From Streptomyces zhihengii (lineage in GTDB: Bacteria; Actinomycetota; Actinomycetes; Streptomycetales; Streptomycetaceae), in the NCBI RefSeq assembly GCF_016919245.1, contig NZ_JAFEJA010000002.1:1366501-1430500 (forward strand): a DNA stretch of 64,000 nt, given 5' to 3'. Under the pieces are notes generated by a model. The model saw nothing but the letters and a program-made list of their open reading frames with translations, searched no databases and was not told where the DNA came from. Each line of letters begins with the position of its first letter. The stretch's first letter is position 1. Positions 46,924 through 55,910 of this stretch are shown in pieces. The translations under genes were made by a program, and so were the position numbers.

Positions 46924-47805
46924 TCATCGCCCTCGGCCGCGGGCCGCCCAGTCCGCCTCGCCGCCCGCGCCCAGGACCCCCGAGGCCCGGGCGAGCTCGC
47001 CGGTGTCGAGCCGCTTCAGATGCCTGCGGGCCACCAGTCCCACGAGCGGCGGAAACGCCGGACGCAGCGGCTGGACGAGCCGCAGCCACGGCGGGCAGTG
47101 GATGCTCGTGGACCGCCGCTCGACGCCCCGCCGCAGCCGGCGGGCCACCTCCTCCGCGGTGTGCACCCGCGCGGCGAAGCGCGGCTGCGAGGCGCGCAGG
47201 GCCTCCAGCACCGGATGCTCGTCGATGTCCCGGGTCATCTCTGTCCTCGTCCAGTGGAGATACGCGATCCCGACCCCGATCCCCTGGGCGGCGACCTCGG
47301 CGCGCAGGGCCTGCGCGAAGGACTCGGCGCCCGCCTTCGAGGCGCAGTACGCGCTCATCATGGGGGCTGCCCCGAAGGCCGCCGTGCTGGCGACCTGGAG
47401 GAAGTACCCCTGAGTACGGGCGAGTTGGGGAAGGAAGGCGCGCGCGGTGTTGGCGCTGCCGAACAGGTTGACGCCCACCACGCGCTCCCACAGCGCGGGG
47501 TCGCCCCCGGCGAAAGGGCCCGTGGCCGCGATGCCCGCGTTGGCCACCACCACGGACGCCGGCCCCATCTCGTCCGCCACCCGGGCCGCGGTCGCCTCCA
47601 TGGCCGCCAGGTCCGTGACGTCCACCCCGAAGCACCGTGCGTCCCAGGGCAGCTCGACGGCGACGGCCCGGAGCGTCTCGACCTCCCGGCCCAGCAGCGC
47701 GACCCGCAGCCCGCGGGCGGCCAGCTCGCGCGACAGCGCGGCGCCGATGCCCCGGGCCGCCCCGGTGACCACCGCCACGCGGCGGTGCGGAAATCCGTTG
47801 TCCAT
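46924..47805 (-). CDS. Short-chain dehydrogenase/reductase
   Basis: The 293-residue enzyme has the TGAARGIG cofactor loop, LLGREVETL, NAGIAATGPF, a catalytic serine in QVASTAAFGAAPM, and Tyr/Lys in YCASKAG. The C-terminal extension (RRLRRGVERRSTSIHCPPWLRLVQPLRPAFPPLVGLVARRHL) is amphipathic and longer than FabG-type SDRs. This is typical of actinobacterial SDRs next to lipid-modifying genes. It is divergent from the SRPBCC gene across a 296-base region carrying two CCGGGTACCCGG palindromes. The substrate is unknown. Confidence 0.9.
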   Translation of the reverse strand: MDNGFPHRRVAVVTGAARGIGAALSRELAARGLRVALLGREVETLRAVAVELPWDARCFGVDVTDLAAMEATAARVADEMGPASVVVANAGIAATGPFAGGDPALWERVVGVNLFGSANTARAFLPQLARTQGYFLQVASTAAFGAAPMMSAYCASKAGAESFAQALRAEVAAQGIGVGIAYLHWTRTEMTRDIDEHPVLEALRASQPRFAARVHTAEEVARRLRRGVERRSTSIHCPPWLRLVQPLRPAFPPLVGLVARRHLKRLDTGELARASGVLGAGGEADWAARGRGR

Positions 47806-47934
47806 CCGGTGTCCCTTCGGCCGGGACCGTCGCGCGGTCCTCGGGGTGTCCGCCGCCGCGCGATCGTGCGCGGGCCGCTGCCGCACCGGGCATTCTCCGG
47901 CAGGCGCCGTGCCGCCGCCCGTCCTGCGGCGGGT

Positions 47935-48001
47935 CGCCGGGTACCCGGCGCGGCCCGGTGCACACCGCCGCCCGCCCCGCGGCGGGTCACCGGGTACCCG
48001 G
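47935..48001. repeat. Two related palindromes in a divergent promoter region
   Basis: CGCCGGGTACCCGGCG (47935-47950) is a perfect 16-bp palindrome, and CCGGGTACCCGG (47990-48001) is a perfect 12-bp one. Both are preceded by GCGGCGGGTC/GCGGCGGGTCAC and followed by GCGC and CACACCGCCGCC sequences, so the whole segment of about 50 bases is an imperfect direct duplication. They may be operators for the divergent SDR and SRPBCC genes. Confidence 0.55.
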
Positions 48002-48101
48002 CGCACACCGCCGCCGGCCGCCCGCAGGACGGCACGGGCGCGCCGGTCTACGCTGAACGGGTCCGGCAGCGCACCTGTCCGGCCGCACCCCTGGAGGGCT
48101 C

Positions 48102-48551
48102 ATGGCTGTGCGACACCGACTCGTCCGGCGCACACCCCAGCAGGTGTGGGACGTCCTCGCGGACGGCGACCGCTTCGGCACCTGGGTGGTGGGGACCTCG
48201 GGGTCCTCGGAGCGGGACGGCGAGTGGCCGGCGGAGGGGGCGCGCATCACGTACACCGTCCGCCTCGGCCGGTGGCAGGCGGACGGCCGGACGGTGGTGC
48301 GCGTCAGCGAACCGCCGCGCCGCCTGGAGCTGGAGGCCTACAGCGGCCCCCTCGGCACCGCCCGGATCGCCTTCGAACTGCGCCCCTGGGGCGACGACAC
48401 CCTGGTGATCTTCGACGAGCACCCGCTGCGCGGTATGGGCGGCGCCGTGCACAATGCGGCCCTGGACGCCGTGCAGCAGCTGCGGCACCGGGTTCTGCTG
48501 CGCCGGTTCGCGCGGACCGTGGAAGACGCCACCGCCCCGGAGCGGCGCTGA
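48102..48551 (+). CDS. SRPBCC-family protein (polyketide cyclase/START-like)
   Basis: The 149-residue single-domain protein has the SRPBCC pattern HRLVRRTPQQVWDVLADGDRFGTWVVGTSG and the C-terminal helix MGGAVHNAALDAVQQLRHRVLLRRFARTVE. These line a hydrophobic cavity. The function is unknown; related proteins bind lipids or aromatic compounds. The stop overlaps the start of the FAD oxidoreductase gene (TGATG), so the two are translationally coupled and probably handle the same hydrophobic substrate. Confidence 0.88.
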   Translation: MAVRHRLVRRTPQQVWDVLADGDRFGTWVVGTSGSSERDGEWPAEGARITYTVRLGRWQADGRTVVRVSEPPRRLELEAYSGPLGTARIAFELRPWGDDTLVIFDEHPLRGMGGAVHNAALDAVQQLRHRVLLRRFARTVEDATAPERR

Positions 48552-50170
48552 TGCCCGACGCCGTGGTGATCGGCGCCGGCCCCAACGGGCTCGTCGCCGC
48601 CAATCTGCTCGCCGACGAGGGCTGGAGCGTCGAGGTCCTGGAGGCCCAGGACCGTCCCGGCGGGGCCGTCCGCAGCGACAGCGGTGTGCTGCCCGGCTAC
48701 GTCCACGACCTGTTCAGCGCCTTCTACCCGCTGGCGGCCGCCTCCCCGGTGCTCGCCGGGCTCGACCTCGGCCGAGAGGGGCTGCGCTGGGCCCGCGCGC
48801 CGCGGGTGCTGGCACACCATCTGCCCGACGGGCGCTGCGCCGTGCTGGACGCTTCGCCGGAACGCACCGCCGAGGGCCTGGACGCCTTCGCGGCGGGCGA
48901 CGGCGAGGCATGGGAACGCCTGTACGAGGTGTGGCAGCGGCTCGGGGACGACATCGTGCGGGCGCTGTTCACGCCGTTCCCGCCCGTACGTGCCGCCGGG
49001 CGCCTCGCCGCCCGGATGCGGGGAGCCGGCGGGCTGAGCCTCGCACGCACCCTGCTGCTGCCCGTGCGCAGGCTCGGCGAGGAGCACTTCCGCGGCGAGG
49101 GCGGCCGGCTGCTGCTCGCCGGGAACGCGCTCCACGCCGACCTCGGCCCGGAGGCCGCCGGCAGCGGCGGCTACGGCTGGCTGATGTCCATGCTCGGCCA
49201 GCACGTGGGCTTCCCGGCGCCCGTCGGCGGCGCGAGCGCCCTGACCGACGCGCTGGTCTCCCGGCTCCGGCGGCGCGGCGGCGCCGTCCGCTGCGGCCAG
49301 GAGGCGGCCGGCGTGGTGGTGCGCGGCGGGCGGGCCGTCGCCGTGCGGACCGCCGGCGGCGAGGAGGTGAGGGCGAACCGCGCGGTGCTGGCGGACGTGT
49401 CGGCGCCCGCCCTGTACGGACGCCTGGTGGACCGGGACCATCTGCCGCCGAGCCTGTCGGCGGCCATGGACCGCTTCCAGTGGGACTACGCCACCTTCAA
49501 GGTCGACTGGGCGCTCGACCGCCCGGTCCCGTGGACCTCGCCGGGGGCGTCGGAGGCCGGGACGGTGCATCTGGCCGACGGCGTCGACGGGCTGACCCGC
49601 TTCGCCGCGCAGCTCGCCTGCGGCCAGGTGCCCTCCAGGCCCTTCCTCGTCCTCGGCCAGATGACGACCACCGACCCATCCCGCTCACCCGCCGGCACGG
49701 AATCGGCCTGGGCGTACACCCATGTGCCCCACGAGGTGCGCGGCGACGCCGGGCCCGCCGGTATCCGGGGCATCTGGGACGAGGCCGAGCGGGAGGCCAT
49801 GGCCGACCGCGTCGAGGCCCAGGTCGAGCGCTGCGCGCCCGGGTTCCGCGACGGGGTGCGGGCCCGCCGGGTGCTCGCCCCGCCCACGCTCCAGGCGCTC
49901 GACGCCAACCTCCACGGTGGCGCCATCAACGGCGGCACCGCCTCCCTGCACCAGCAGCTCCTCTTCCGCCCGCTGCCCGGCACCGGCCGCCCCGAGACCC
50001 CCGTACCCGGGCTCTACCTGGCGTCCGCCTCCGCGCACCCGGGCGGCGGCGTGCACGGCGCGCCTGGCGCGAACGCCGCGCGGGCCGCCCTGCGCTCCCG
50101 GCCCCCCCGCCGGCTGCTGGCCCGCGCCCAGCACACCCTCGCCCGGCGCTCCGGCGAACCCCGGCCCTGA
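48551..50170 (+). CDS. FAD-dependent oxidoreductase, phytoene desaturase-like
   Basis: The 539-residue protein has the N-terminal dinucleotide fold AVVIGAGPNGLVAANLLADEGWSVEVLEAQDRPGGAVRS. The C-terminal FAD motif is PVPGLYLASASAHPGGGVHGAPGANAARAAL. Between are GNALHADLGPEAAGSGGYGWLMSMLGQHVGFPAPVGGASALTDALV and QWDYATFKVDWALDRPVPW, as in CrtI-related amine-oxidase-fold proteins. No carotenoid genes are nearby, so the substrate may be another lipid. ATG 48551 overlaps the SRPBCC stop. Confidence 0.9.
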   Translation: MPDAVVIGAGPNGLVAANLLADEGWSVEVLEAQDRPGGAVRSDSGVLPGYVHDLFSAFYPLAAASPVLAGLDLGREGLRWARAPRVLAHHLPDGRCAVLDASPERTAEGLDAFAAGDGEAWERLYEVWQRLGDDIVRALFTPFPPVRAAGRLAARMRGAGGLSLARTLLLPVRRLGEEHFRGEGGRLLLAGNALHADLGPEAAGSGGYGWLMSMLGQHVGFPAPVGGASALTDALVSRLRRRGGAVRCGQEAAGVVVRGGRAVAVRTAGGEEVRANRAVLADVSAPALYGRLVDRDHLPPSLSAAMDRFQWDYATFKVDWALDRPVPWTSPGASEAGTVHLADGVDGLTRFAAQLACGQVPSRPFLVLGQMTTTDPSRSPAGTESAWAYTHVPHEVRGDAGPAGIRGIWDEAEREAMADRVEAQVERCAPGFRDGVRARRVLAPPTLQALDANLHGGAINGGTASLHQQLLFRPLPGTGRPETPVPGLYLASASAHPGGGVHGAPGANAARAALRSRPPRRLLARAQHTLARRSGEPRP

Positions 50171-50262
50171 CCCGGGCCCGGCGCGGCCGGTGCCAGGGCG
50201 CGGTGCCAAGGCGCACGGCTCCGGGGCGCGGGGTGCTCCGACGCTGCCCCGCGCGCCCGTGC

Positions 50263-51825
50263 TCAGAGCCCCGCGACCTTGGAGCCCGCGACGAGTTCGT
50301 AGGCCAGGGTCACCGTGCGGGAGCCGCCCGGCGGCAGCAGGACCTCCCAGCGGACGACGCCCTCCTCGTCGACGGCGTCGGGCGCCGGGGAGCAGGCGTC
50401 CTTGCGGACGCGTACCTCCACCGCCGAGACCTCGGAGACGGGGATCCGCTCCCGCACGACGACCAGCCGGTCGCCCTCCTCGCCCGGGGGCGAGAACCGG
50501 GACAGATGGAGGGTGACCGTCCGCGAGATCACGGTCCGCTGGGCGAGGCCGGTGACATCGCGGAACTCCTCCGTCCGCCGGACCACCCGGTGGTCGTCGC
50601 GGCTGCCGAAGGCCAGCTCCAGCGGCGCGCCGGGAGCGGTGAACTCCAGGGTGCCGCGGCCGGTGAAGCCGCTGCCGCGGATCAGGTCCACCGGACCGGC
50701 GAGCAGGGTGTGGCCGGCCAGGTTGTCGGACCGCACCACCTGGGTGACCAGCGGCGACAGTTCGGGCGCGCAGGCGTACTCGCTGCGCGCGGACGCCATG
50801 AACGAGGAGACGGGCACCCGGTGGGCCCGCCCGTCCCCGGGGACGGACACCGGCGCGGGGGCGGTGAGGACGCGGGTCTCGCCGCCGTCGTCCACCCCGG
50901 GCAGGCCCTGGACGGGCGCCGGCCCGAGATCCCCGATCTCCTCCTCGCGCAGTTCCACGTCGACCGTGCGGCGTTCGGCGGCCGAGCGGTCCCGCAGGGT
51001 CAGCCGGTCCTCCGTCAGCCGCGGCGGCTCGGCCGCCTGCGCCGAGCGGGCCGTCGACAGCGTCAGCCGGACGTCGTGCCAGTCCTCGCCGGTGCGCTGC
51101 CACACCATCGCGTCGGTCTCCAGCGTCAGCGAACCGCCGTCCAGCACCGCCCGGTAGGCGGGGCGCCACAGGGCGCACGGGGTCAGATGAGTCAGCCGCA
51201 GCCCGGCCGGGCCCGCCGCCGCGGACTCCACGGTCAGCTCGACATGGCCGAGCAGCTCCGCGGGCTCCTGGACGGACTGCTCCATCGCCCGCCGCACGTC
51301 GCCGAGTTCGGCGGCGAGGGCGGTGAGCCGGGCCTCGGTGGCGCGCAGCCGCTCGCCGTGGCTGTCGCGCTCGGCGTCGACCCGGTCCAGGGCGTCCGCC
51401 CAGCGGGCGGCGTCCGCCTCACCGGCCCCCGCGCCCTCGGCGGCGTCGCGCAGCACATCGGCGGCGAGACGGCCGAGCAGGTCCAGCCGGGCGCGCAGCC
51501 GGTCGCGGAGCTGCTCCAGCGTGCGCCGCTCCGTGTCGAGTTCGTGCTCGCGCAGGCGCAGGGCGGGGTCGTCGCCGGGGGACGGTACCGGGTGGCGCGG
51601 GGTCCAGGCGCGCACGATCCGCACGTCCAGCACGGTCGCCTCGTGGCCCGCGGTCAGTTCGGCGTGCAGGGTGCGGTCGACAGCGAGGGCGCCGATGGGC
51701 CCGAGCCGCAGCCGCTGCACACCCGCCTCCAGGGCGAGCGTGGCGGTGCGTTCGACCTGCGCGCGGTCCTCCAGGCAGGTGACGGCGGTGACGGGAAGGG
51801 GGATCGGCTGCGGATCCGTGGACAT
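50263..51825 (-). CDS. DUF4139 (mucoidy inhibitor MuiA-like) protein
   Basis: The 520-residue protein has an N-terminal DUF4140-like sandwich (AVTCLEDRAQVERTATLALEAGVQRLRLGPIGALAVDRTL). A helical coiled-coil follows (about 100-200), then the DUF4139 beta-rich domain (WRPAYRAVLDGGSLTLETDAMVWQRTGEDWHDVRLTLST ... ELSPLVTQVVRSDN ... FTGRGTLEFTAPGAPLELAFGSRDDHRVVR). Function is unknown. The start, ATG 51825, is only five bases after the stop of a second DUF4139 gene, so they form a pair that may act as a heteromer. It is convergent with the FAD oxidoreductase. Confidence 0.9.
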   Translation of the reverse strand: MSTDPQPIPLPVTAVTCLEDRAQVERTATLALEAGVQRLRLGPIGALAVDRTLHAELTAGHEATVLDVRIVRAWTPRHPVPSPGDDPALRLREHELDTERRTLEQLRDRLRARLDLLGRLAADVLRDAAEGAGAGEADAARWADALDRVDAERDSHGERLRATEARLTALAAELGDVRRAMEQSVQEPAELLGHVELTVESAAAGPAGLRLTHLTPCALWRPAYRAVLDGGSLTLETDAMVWQRTGEDWHDVRLTLSTARSAQAAEPPRLTEDRLTLRDRSAAERRTVDVELREEEIGDLGPAPVQGLPGVDDGGETRVLTAPAPVSVPGDGRAHRVPVSSFMASARSEYACAPELSPLVTQVVRSDNLAGHTLLAGPVDLIRGSGFTGRGTLEFTAPGAPLELAFGSRDDHRVVRRTEEFRDVTGLAQRTVISRTVTLHLSRFSPPGEEGDRLVVVRERIPVSEVSAVEVRVRKDACSPAPDAVDEEGVVRWEVLLPPGGSRTVTLAYELVAGSKVAGL

Positions 51826-51830
51826 GGTGG

Positions 51831-53896
51831 TCAGCTCCTGCGGTTGCCGCCGGCGAGGGACTTGCCCGCCGGGAAGCGGATCTCGTAGCCGCCGTCGAAG
51901 ACGGCGGTGCCCCCGGCGCGCAGCTCCGCCCGCCAGACGCGGGTGCCCGGGACGGGGGGCTCGGAGTCCGCGCCGTGCCCGGGCGCGGCCCAGTCGCCCC
52001 GTTCCTGGATGCGGACGTCCGCCTCGGAGGTGACGGGCACCCGTTCGCGGATCTCGACGGTGACGGGCCCGGGGAGCCGGTTGGCCAGCTCCACATGGAC
52101 GCGGTGGTCGAGCACGGTGGTGGTGTTGCGCAGGCCCGCGGCCGACTCGTGCAGGCTCGTGCGGCGGGTGACCCGGATGCCCTCGGCCCGGCCCAGCCCG
52201 ACCCGGCGGACGCCGCCGGGCGGCAGCGTCGGCAGGGCGGCCGTCAGCAGGAACTCGTCGTCCACGGTGACCTCCACCGGGCCGGCCAGCAGCGCCTGGT
52301 CCGTGGCGTTGGAGAGCACCAGCGTCGCGTACACGGTCTGCTCCACGGACGGCACGCACAGGTACTCCGTGCGCAGTCCGACCGCGATCTCACCGACGGT
52401 GACGGTGTGCCAGGTGCCGTCCGAGGGGATGTCGGCGCGGGCGGCCGCGTCGAAGCGGTGGTCGAAGGAGCCGGCCGAGACCCGGGGAGGCACGGCGTGC
52501 GCGGGCAGCGGCAGCGAGGCCACCGCCTCGGCGCGCCGCCGGTGTTCGGCGGCCACCGCGTCGCCCGACGCGCCGGGGAACAGCCGCCCCCGGCGTCCGG
52601 ACGGGGCGTCGGCGCCGCTCAGCACGAGGGCGGCGTAGTCGAGTTCGGCGTCGCTCGGGCGCGGCGGGCCGGCGGGCGGCTGGGCGGACGGCGGCGGGGG
52701 CGCCGACGGCACGGGACCGCCCGGCGGGGCCGGTGCGGCGGGCGCGCCCGGCCGGCCGGCGGCCGACCGCGCACGGGGGGAGGGCGCCGCCTGTGCGGGT
52801 GCCGGGGCGCTCTTGAAGGCCTCCGGTGCCGCGCCGAAGACGCCGCCCGGCTGCGGGAGTCCGGCGGGAGCGGCGCCGTACCCCAGCGGGGCGGGCGGCG
52901 GCGGGGAGGCGGGGGCGGCGGCAGGGCGCCCGCCGAAGTGGGTACCGCCACGGGCGCGGCGGCGGGGCGGGGGCCCGCCGCGTCGTAGCCGGTGAACAGG
53001 CCCGCGAGGCCCGGCGGGGGCTCGCGCCACCCGGACGGCGCGGGAGCGGGCTGGCTGCGGCCGATGCGGACGGAACGCAGCCGGGGTAGATCGGTGCGGC
53101 GCCCCAGGTCGGCGGTGGCCAGCGCGACACGCACGCCCGTCCAGTCCTCGCCGGTGCGCTGGGCGACTGATGCCCGCAGCACCAGCCGTCCGCCGTCCTC
53201 GCCCTGACGGTGCGTCAGGCGGTACGCGGGCACCCAGACGGCCCCCGGTACCCCGTACTCCAGCTCGATCCCGACCTCGGGCCGCCCCTCGGCGCCGTCC
53301 AGGGTGAGGACGGCCGAGACGGTGGTCGCGACATGCGCCGCGGGCGCGTCCGTCGACGCCCGCGCGAGCCGGTCCCCGGCGACGGCCAGTTCGTGCCCGG
53401 CGTCCCGCAGCGCGTCCTCCAGTTCGGCGAGGCGGGCGTGCAGCCGGGTGAGCCGCTCGTCGGTGAAGGCGGAGAGCTCCAGCCACGCGTCCACGGGGGT
53501 GCGGCGGGGCGGGTCCCCCCGCCGGGGCACCGGCGGGACCGGGCGCAGCGCGGAGACCTCCTCGATCAGCGCGGCCTGCCGGTCCCGGCGGGCCAGGGCC
53601 GCCGCGTGGGCGTCGCGCAGCCGCTCGACCTCGCCGCGCAGCCCGTCGGGCGGGCCGGCGCCGGCGGGCTCCGCCTCGGTCTCCACCCGGGCCTCGGTGA
53701 CCCGTACCCCGGCGGCGCCCGTGACGTGGGCCCGCAGCGAGGCGGGGTCGAGGCTGCGCGGCAGTCCGGTCACCCGGATCCGGCCGTCCTGCGGCACGCG
53801 TCCCGCGGCGAGGCGGCGGCAGAGCGCGCCCTGCGCGTAGACGACGACCGAATCGAGGGTGGATCCCCACCTGTCCGCTGTCCCAGTCGCTTCCAT
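51831..53896 (-). pseudogene. DUF4139 (MuiA-like) protein, one-base frameshift in a proline linker
   Basis: ATG 53896 opens a frame with the DUF4140-like N-terminus (SVVVYAQGALCRRLAAGRVPQDGRIRVTGLPRSLDP), coiled coil, and the first part of DUF4139 (GVPGAVWVPAYRLTHRQGEDGGRLVLRASVAQRTGEDWTGVRVAL). Near 52900 the proline-rich linker ends in nonsense. The domain continues in a second frame (PLGYGAAPAGLPQPG, FDHRFDAAARADIPSDG, STRG-less FLLTAALPTLPPGGVRRVGLG) to the stop at 51831. The span of 2066 nt is one short of a multiple of three. Adding one C in the TCCCCG run at 52902-52907 gives a continuous 688-residue protein with a polyproline linker. The cause may be sequencing error or decay. Confidence 0.82.
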
Positions 53897-54050
53897 GTCC
53901 TCCGCCCCCGACGCGCCAGTGCGGACCGAAGCCTACTGCCGGGCGCGGCGCACGGTGGGGCCCCGGTCCCGGTGACACCGGTCCGTGACCGACAGGGCAC
54001 CGGGCGGGGGCGGTTGGGCGGCGGCGACCCGCTTCGGTAGCCTGCCGGGC

Positions 54051-54863
54051 GTGATCGACACACACAGCTCCTTCGACGCTGCCGCCGACGACGCCGATGT
54101 CGCGGCGGCCGGGGCGCTGGCCGGCGCGGACGTGGTCCGGAGCATGTACGGACGGCGGCTCGGCCGTATCGACAAGGGCGGCGGGGACTTCGCCACGGAC
54201 GCCGACGTGGCGGCCGAGAAGGCCGTGCTCGACGTCATCCGGGCCGCGCGGCCCGGCGACGCGGTGCTCGGCGAGGAGGGCGGGCAGCAGGGCGCCGCGG
54301 GCGCCGCGCGCCAGTGGCTGGTGGACCCGCTGTGCGGCACGCTGAACTACGCCGTCAGCACCATGGCGGTGGCCGTCAACGTGGCGCTGCGCGACGGGGC
54401 GGCCGCGGTGGCCGACCCGTTCGGCGGCGAGGTCTACCTCACCGACGGCAGGACCGCCCGGGTACGGCGCGAAGGAGCCGGCGAGGAGCCGCTCAGGCCC
54501 TCGTCCGCCAGCCGCCTGGTGGACGTCAACCTCGATCCGCCGTTCCCGCACGCCCCCGGCTTCCGGGCCGTCGAACTGCTCGCCCACCCCGGCTTCGCCG
54601 CGCGCTTCCGGCCCCGGGTGGTGTCGACGACCCTGGCCGTGGCCTGGGTCGCCGCCGGCAGACGGGCCGCGTACGTCACCGACGGGGGCGACCTCTCGGA
54701 CAGCGTGCACTTCGCGGCCGGCATCGCGCTGTGCCGGGCCGCCGGCTGCGTCGTCACCGGGATCGACGGGGCTCCGATCGGCGAGACGGCCGGCGGGCTG
54801 GTGGCCGCCGCCGACGAGGAGACCCACGCGCTGCTGATGTCGATGATCCGGGGCGGGGCGTAG
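54051..54863 (+). CDS. Inositol monophosphatase-family protein with altered metal motif
   Basis: The 270-residue cytoplasmic protein of the FIG/IMPase fold has GEEGG (metal Glu), WLVDPLCGTLNYA and a C-terminal SDSVHFAAGIALCRAAGCVVTGIDG. In active inositol monophosphatases the central motif is DPxDGT; here the second Asp is Cys (DPLCGT), so one metal ligand is lost. The N-terminal TDADVAAEKAVLDVI and the glycine-rich phosphate region are otherwise conserved. Activity is uncertain; it may act on 3'-phosphonucleotides, or the fold may be reused. GTG 54051 is preferred over an upstream in-frame GTG. Divergent from the DUF4139 gene. Confidence 0.85.
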   Translation: MIDTHSSFDAAADDADVAAAGALAGADVVRSMYGRRLGRIDKGGGDFATDADVAAEKAVLDVIRAARPGDAVLGEEGGQQGAAGAARQWLVDPLCGTLNYAVSTMAVAVNVALRDGAAAVADPFGGEVYLTDGRTARVRREGAGEEPLRPSSASRLVDVNLDPPFPHAPGFRAVELLAHPGFAARFRPRVVSTTLAVAWVAAGRRAAYVTDGGDLSDSVHFAAGIALCRAAGCVVTGIDGAPIGETAGGLVAAADEETHALLMSMIRGGA

Positions 54864-54982
54864 GCAGCGCGGGGGAGTTCGGACCGGGGCCGCCGGGCCC
54901 GTGGTCCTGCCCGTGCGCGGCAGGGAAGGCGCCCCTGGCGTGATCGCGGCCCCGCCCGCCACCGGGCTCGTAGACTCGCGCC

Positions 54983-55852
54983 ATGCCCTCCTCGCCCCCG
55001 CCGGAACCGCAGGACGAACGCCCCGCCCAGCCCCGGACCGCACCGGACGCACCTCGCGAGGCGCCGCCCGCGCCCCCCGGCGCGGACGGCGACTGGCTGC
55101 CCGTCGGCGGGGGAGAGTCGGGAGCCGCCGTCTTCCGCGGCGCGGACGCCACCCGCTACGCCAAGTGCGTCCCGGCCGCGGACACGGAGGCCCTGCGCGC
55201 CGAACGCGACCGGATCACCTGGCTGTCGGGGCAGGGCGTGCCGGGCCCCCGGGTGCTCGACTGGTACTCCGGCGACGCAGGCGCCTGCCTGGTGAGCAGC
55301 GCCGTCCCAGGTACCGGCGCCGACCGGCTGCCGCCGGAGGCCCTGCGGGCCGCCTGGGGATCCGTCACCGACGCCGTCCGCCGGCTCCACCGGCTGCCCG
55401 CCGCCGAATGCCCGTACGACAGGGGCCTCGACATCATGGTCGCCGCCGCCCGCGACGTGGTCGCCCGCGGCGCGGTGGATCCCGCGTTCCTGCCCGACGA
55501 GCAACAGCACACGCCTGCGGGCCTGTTGCTGGAGCGCGTCCTCGCCCAGGTGCCCCGGCGGCGCGCACAGGAGCCCGCCGACACCGTGGTCTGCCACGGG
55601 GACCTCTGCCTGCCCAACATCCTCGTCGACCCGCACACCCTGGAGGTGACGGGCTTCATCGACCTGGGCCGCCTCGGGCGGGCCGACCGGCACGCCGACG
55701 TGGCGCTGCTGCTCGCCAACGCGCGGGAGACCTGGGCCGACGAGGAGCAGGCCGAGGCCGCGGACGCGGCGTTCGCCGAGGGGTACGGCATGGTCCCGGA
55801 CCCCGGCAGGCTGCGGTTCTACCTCGACCTCGACCCGCTCACCTGGGGCTGA
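54983..55852 (+). CDS. Aminoglycoside phosphotransferase-like kinase
   Basis: The 289-residue protein has a disordered Pro-rich N-terminus (1-35) then an APH fold. It contains VFRGADATRYAKCVP (ATP-anchoring Lys), the catalytic VVCHGDLCLPNILVD and the Mg-binding GFIDLGRLGRADRHADVALLLANA. The HGDxxxPN and IDxGxxGxADxxxD patterns match APH(3')/APH(3'') kinases such as streptomycin 3''-phosphotransferases. The actual substrate may be an aminoglycoside or another hydroxylated metabolite; no resistance phenotype can be claimed. It stands alone between the IMPase-like and DUF1707 genes. Confidence 0.85.
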   Translation: MPSSPPPEPQDERPAQPRTAPDAPREAPPAPPGADGDWLPVGGGESGAAVFRGADATRYAKCVPAADTEALRAERDRITWLSGQGVPGPRVLDWYSGDAGACLVSSAVPGTGADRLPPEALRAAWGSVTDAVRRLHRLPAAECPYDRGLDIMVAAARDVVARGAVDPAFLPDEQQHTPAGLLLERVLAQVPRRRAQEPADTVVCHGDLCLPNILVDPHTLEVTGFIDLGRLGRADRHADVALLLANARETWADEEQAEAADAAFAEGYGMVPDPGRLRFYLDLDPLTWG

Positions 55853-55910
55853 CCGGAGGCCGCGCCGGGCACCGCTCCCCGCCGCGCGGCCCCGGCAGTA
55901 GGGTGACGCC

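Noticed and set aside
51831-55052. A 1073-codon minus-strand protein spanning the DUF4139 gene and the IMPase-like gene
   Set aside because: The N-terminal half is antisense shadow; only the C-terminal DUF4139 part is real.
54983-55852. Confident antibiotic-resistance assignment
   Set aside because: The APH fold covers many small-molecule kinases and there is no aminoglycoside cluster or resistance context.
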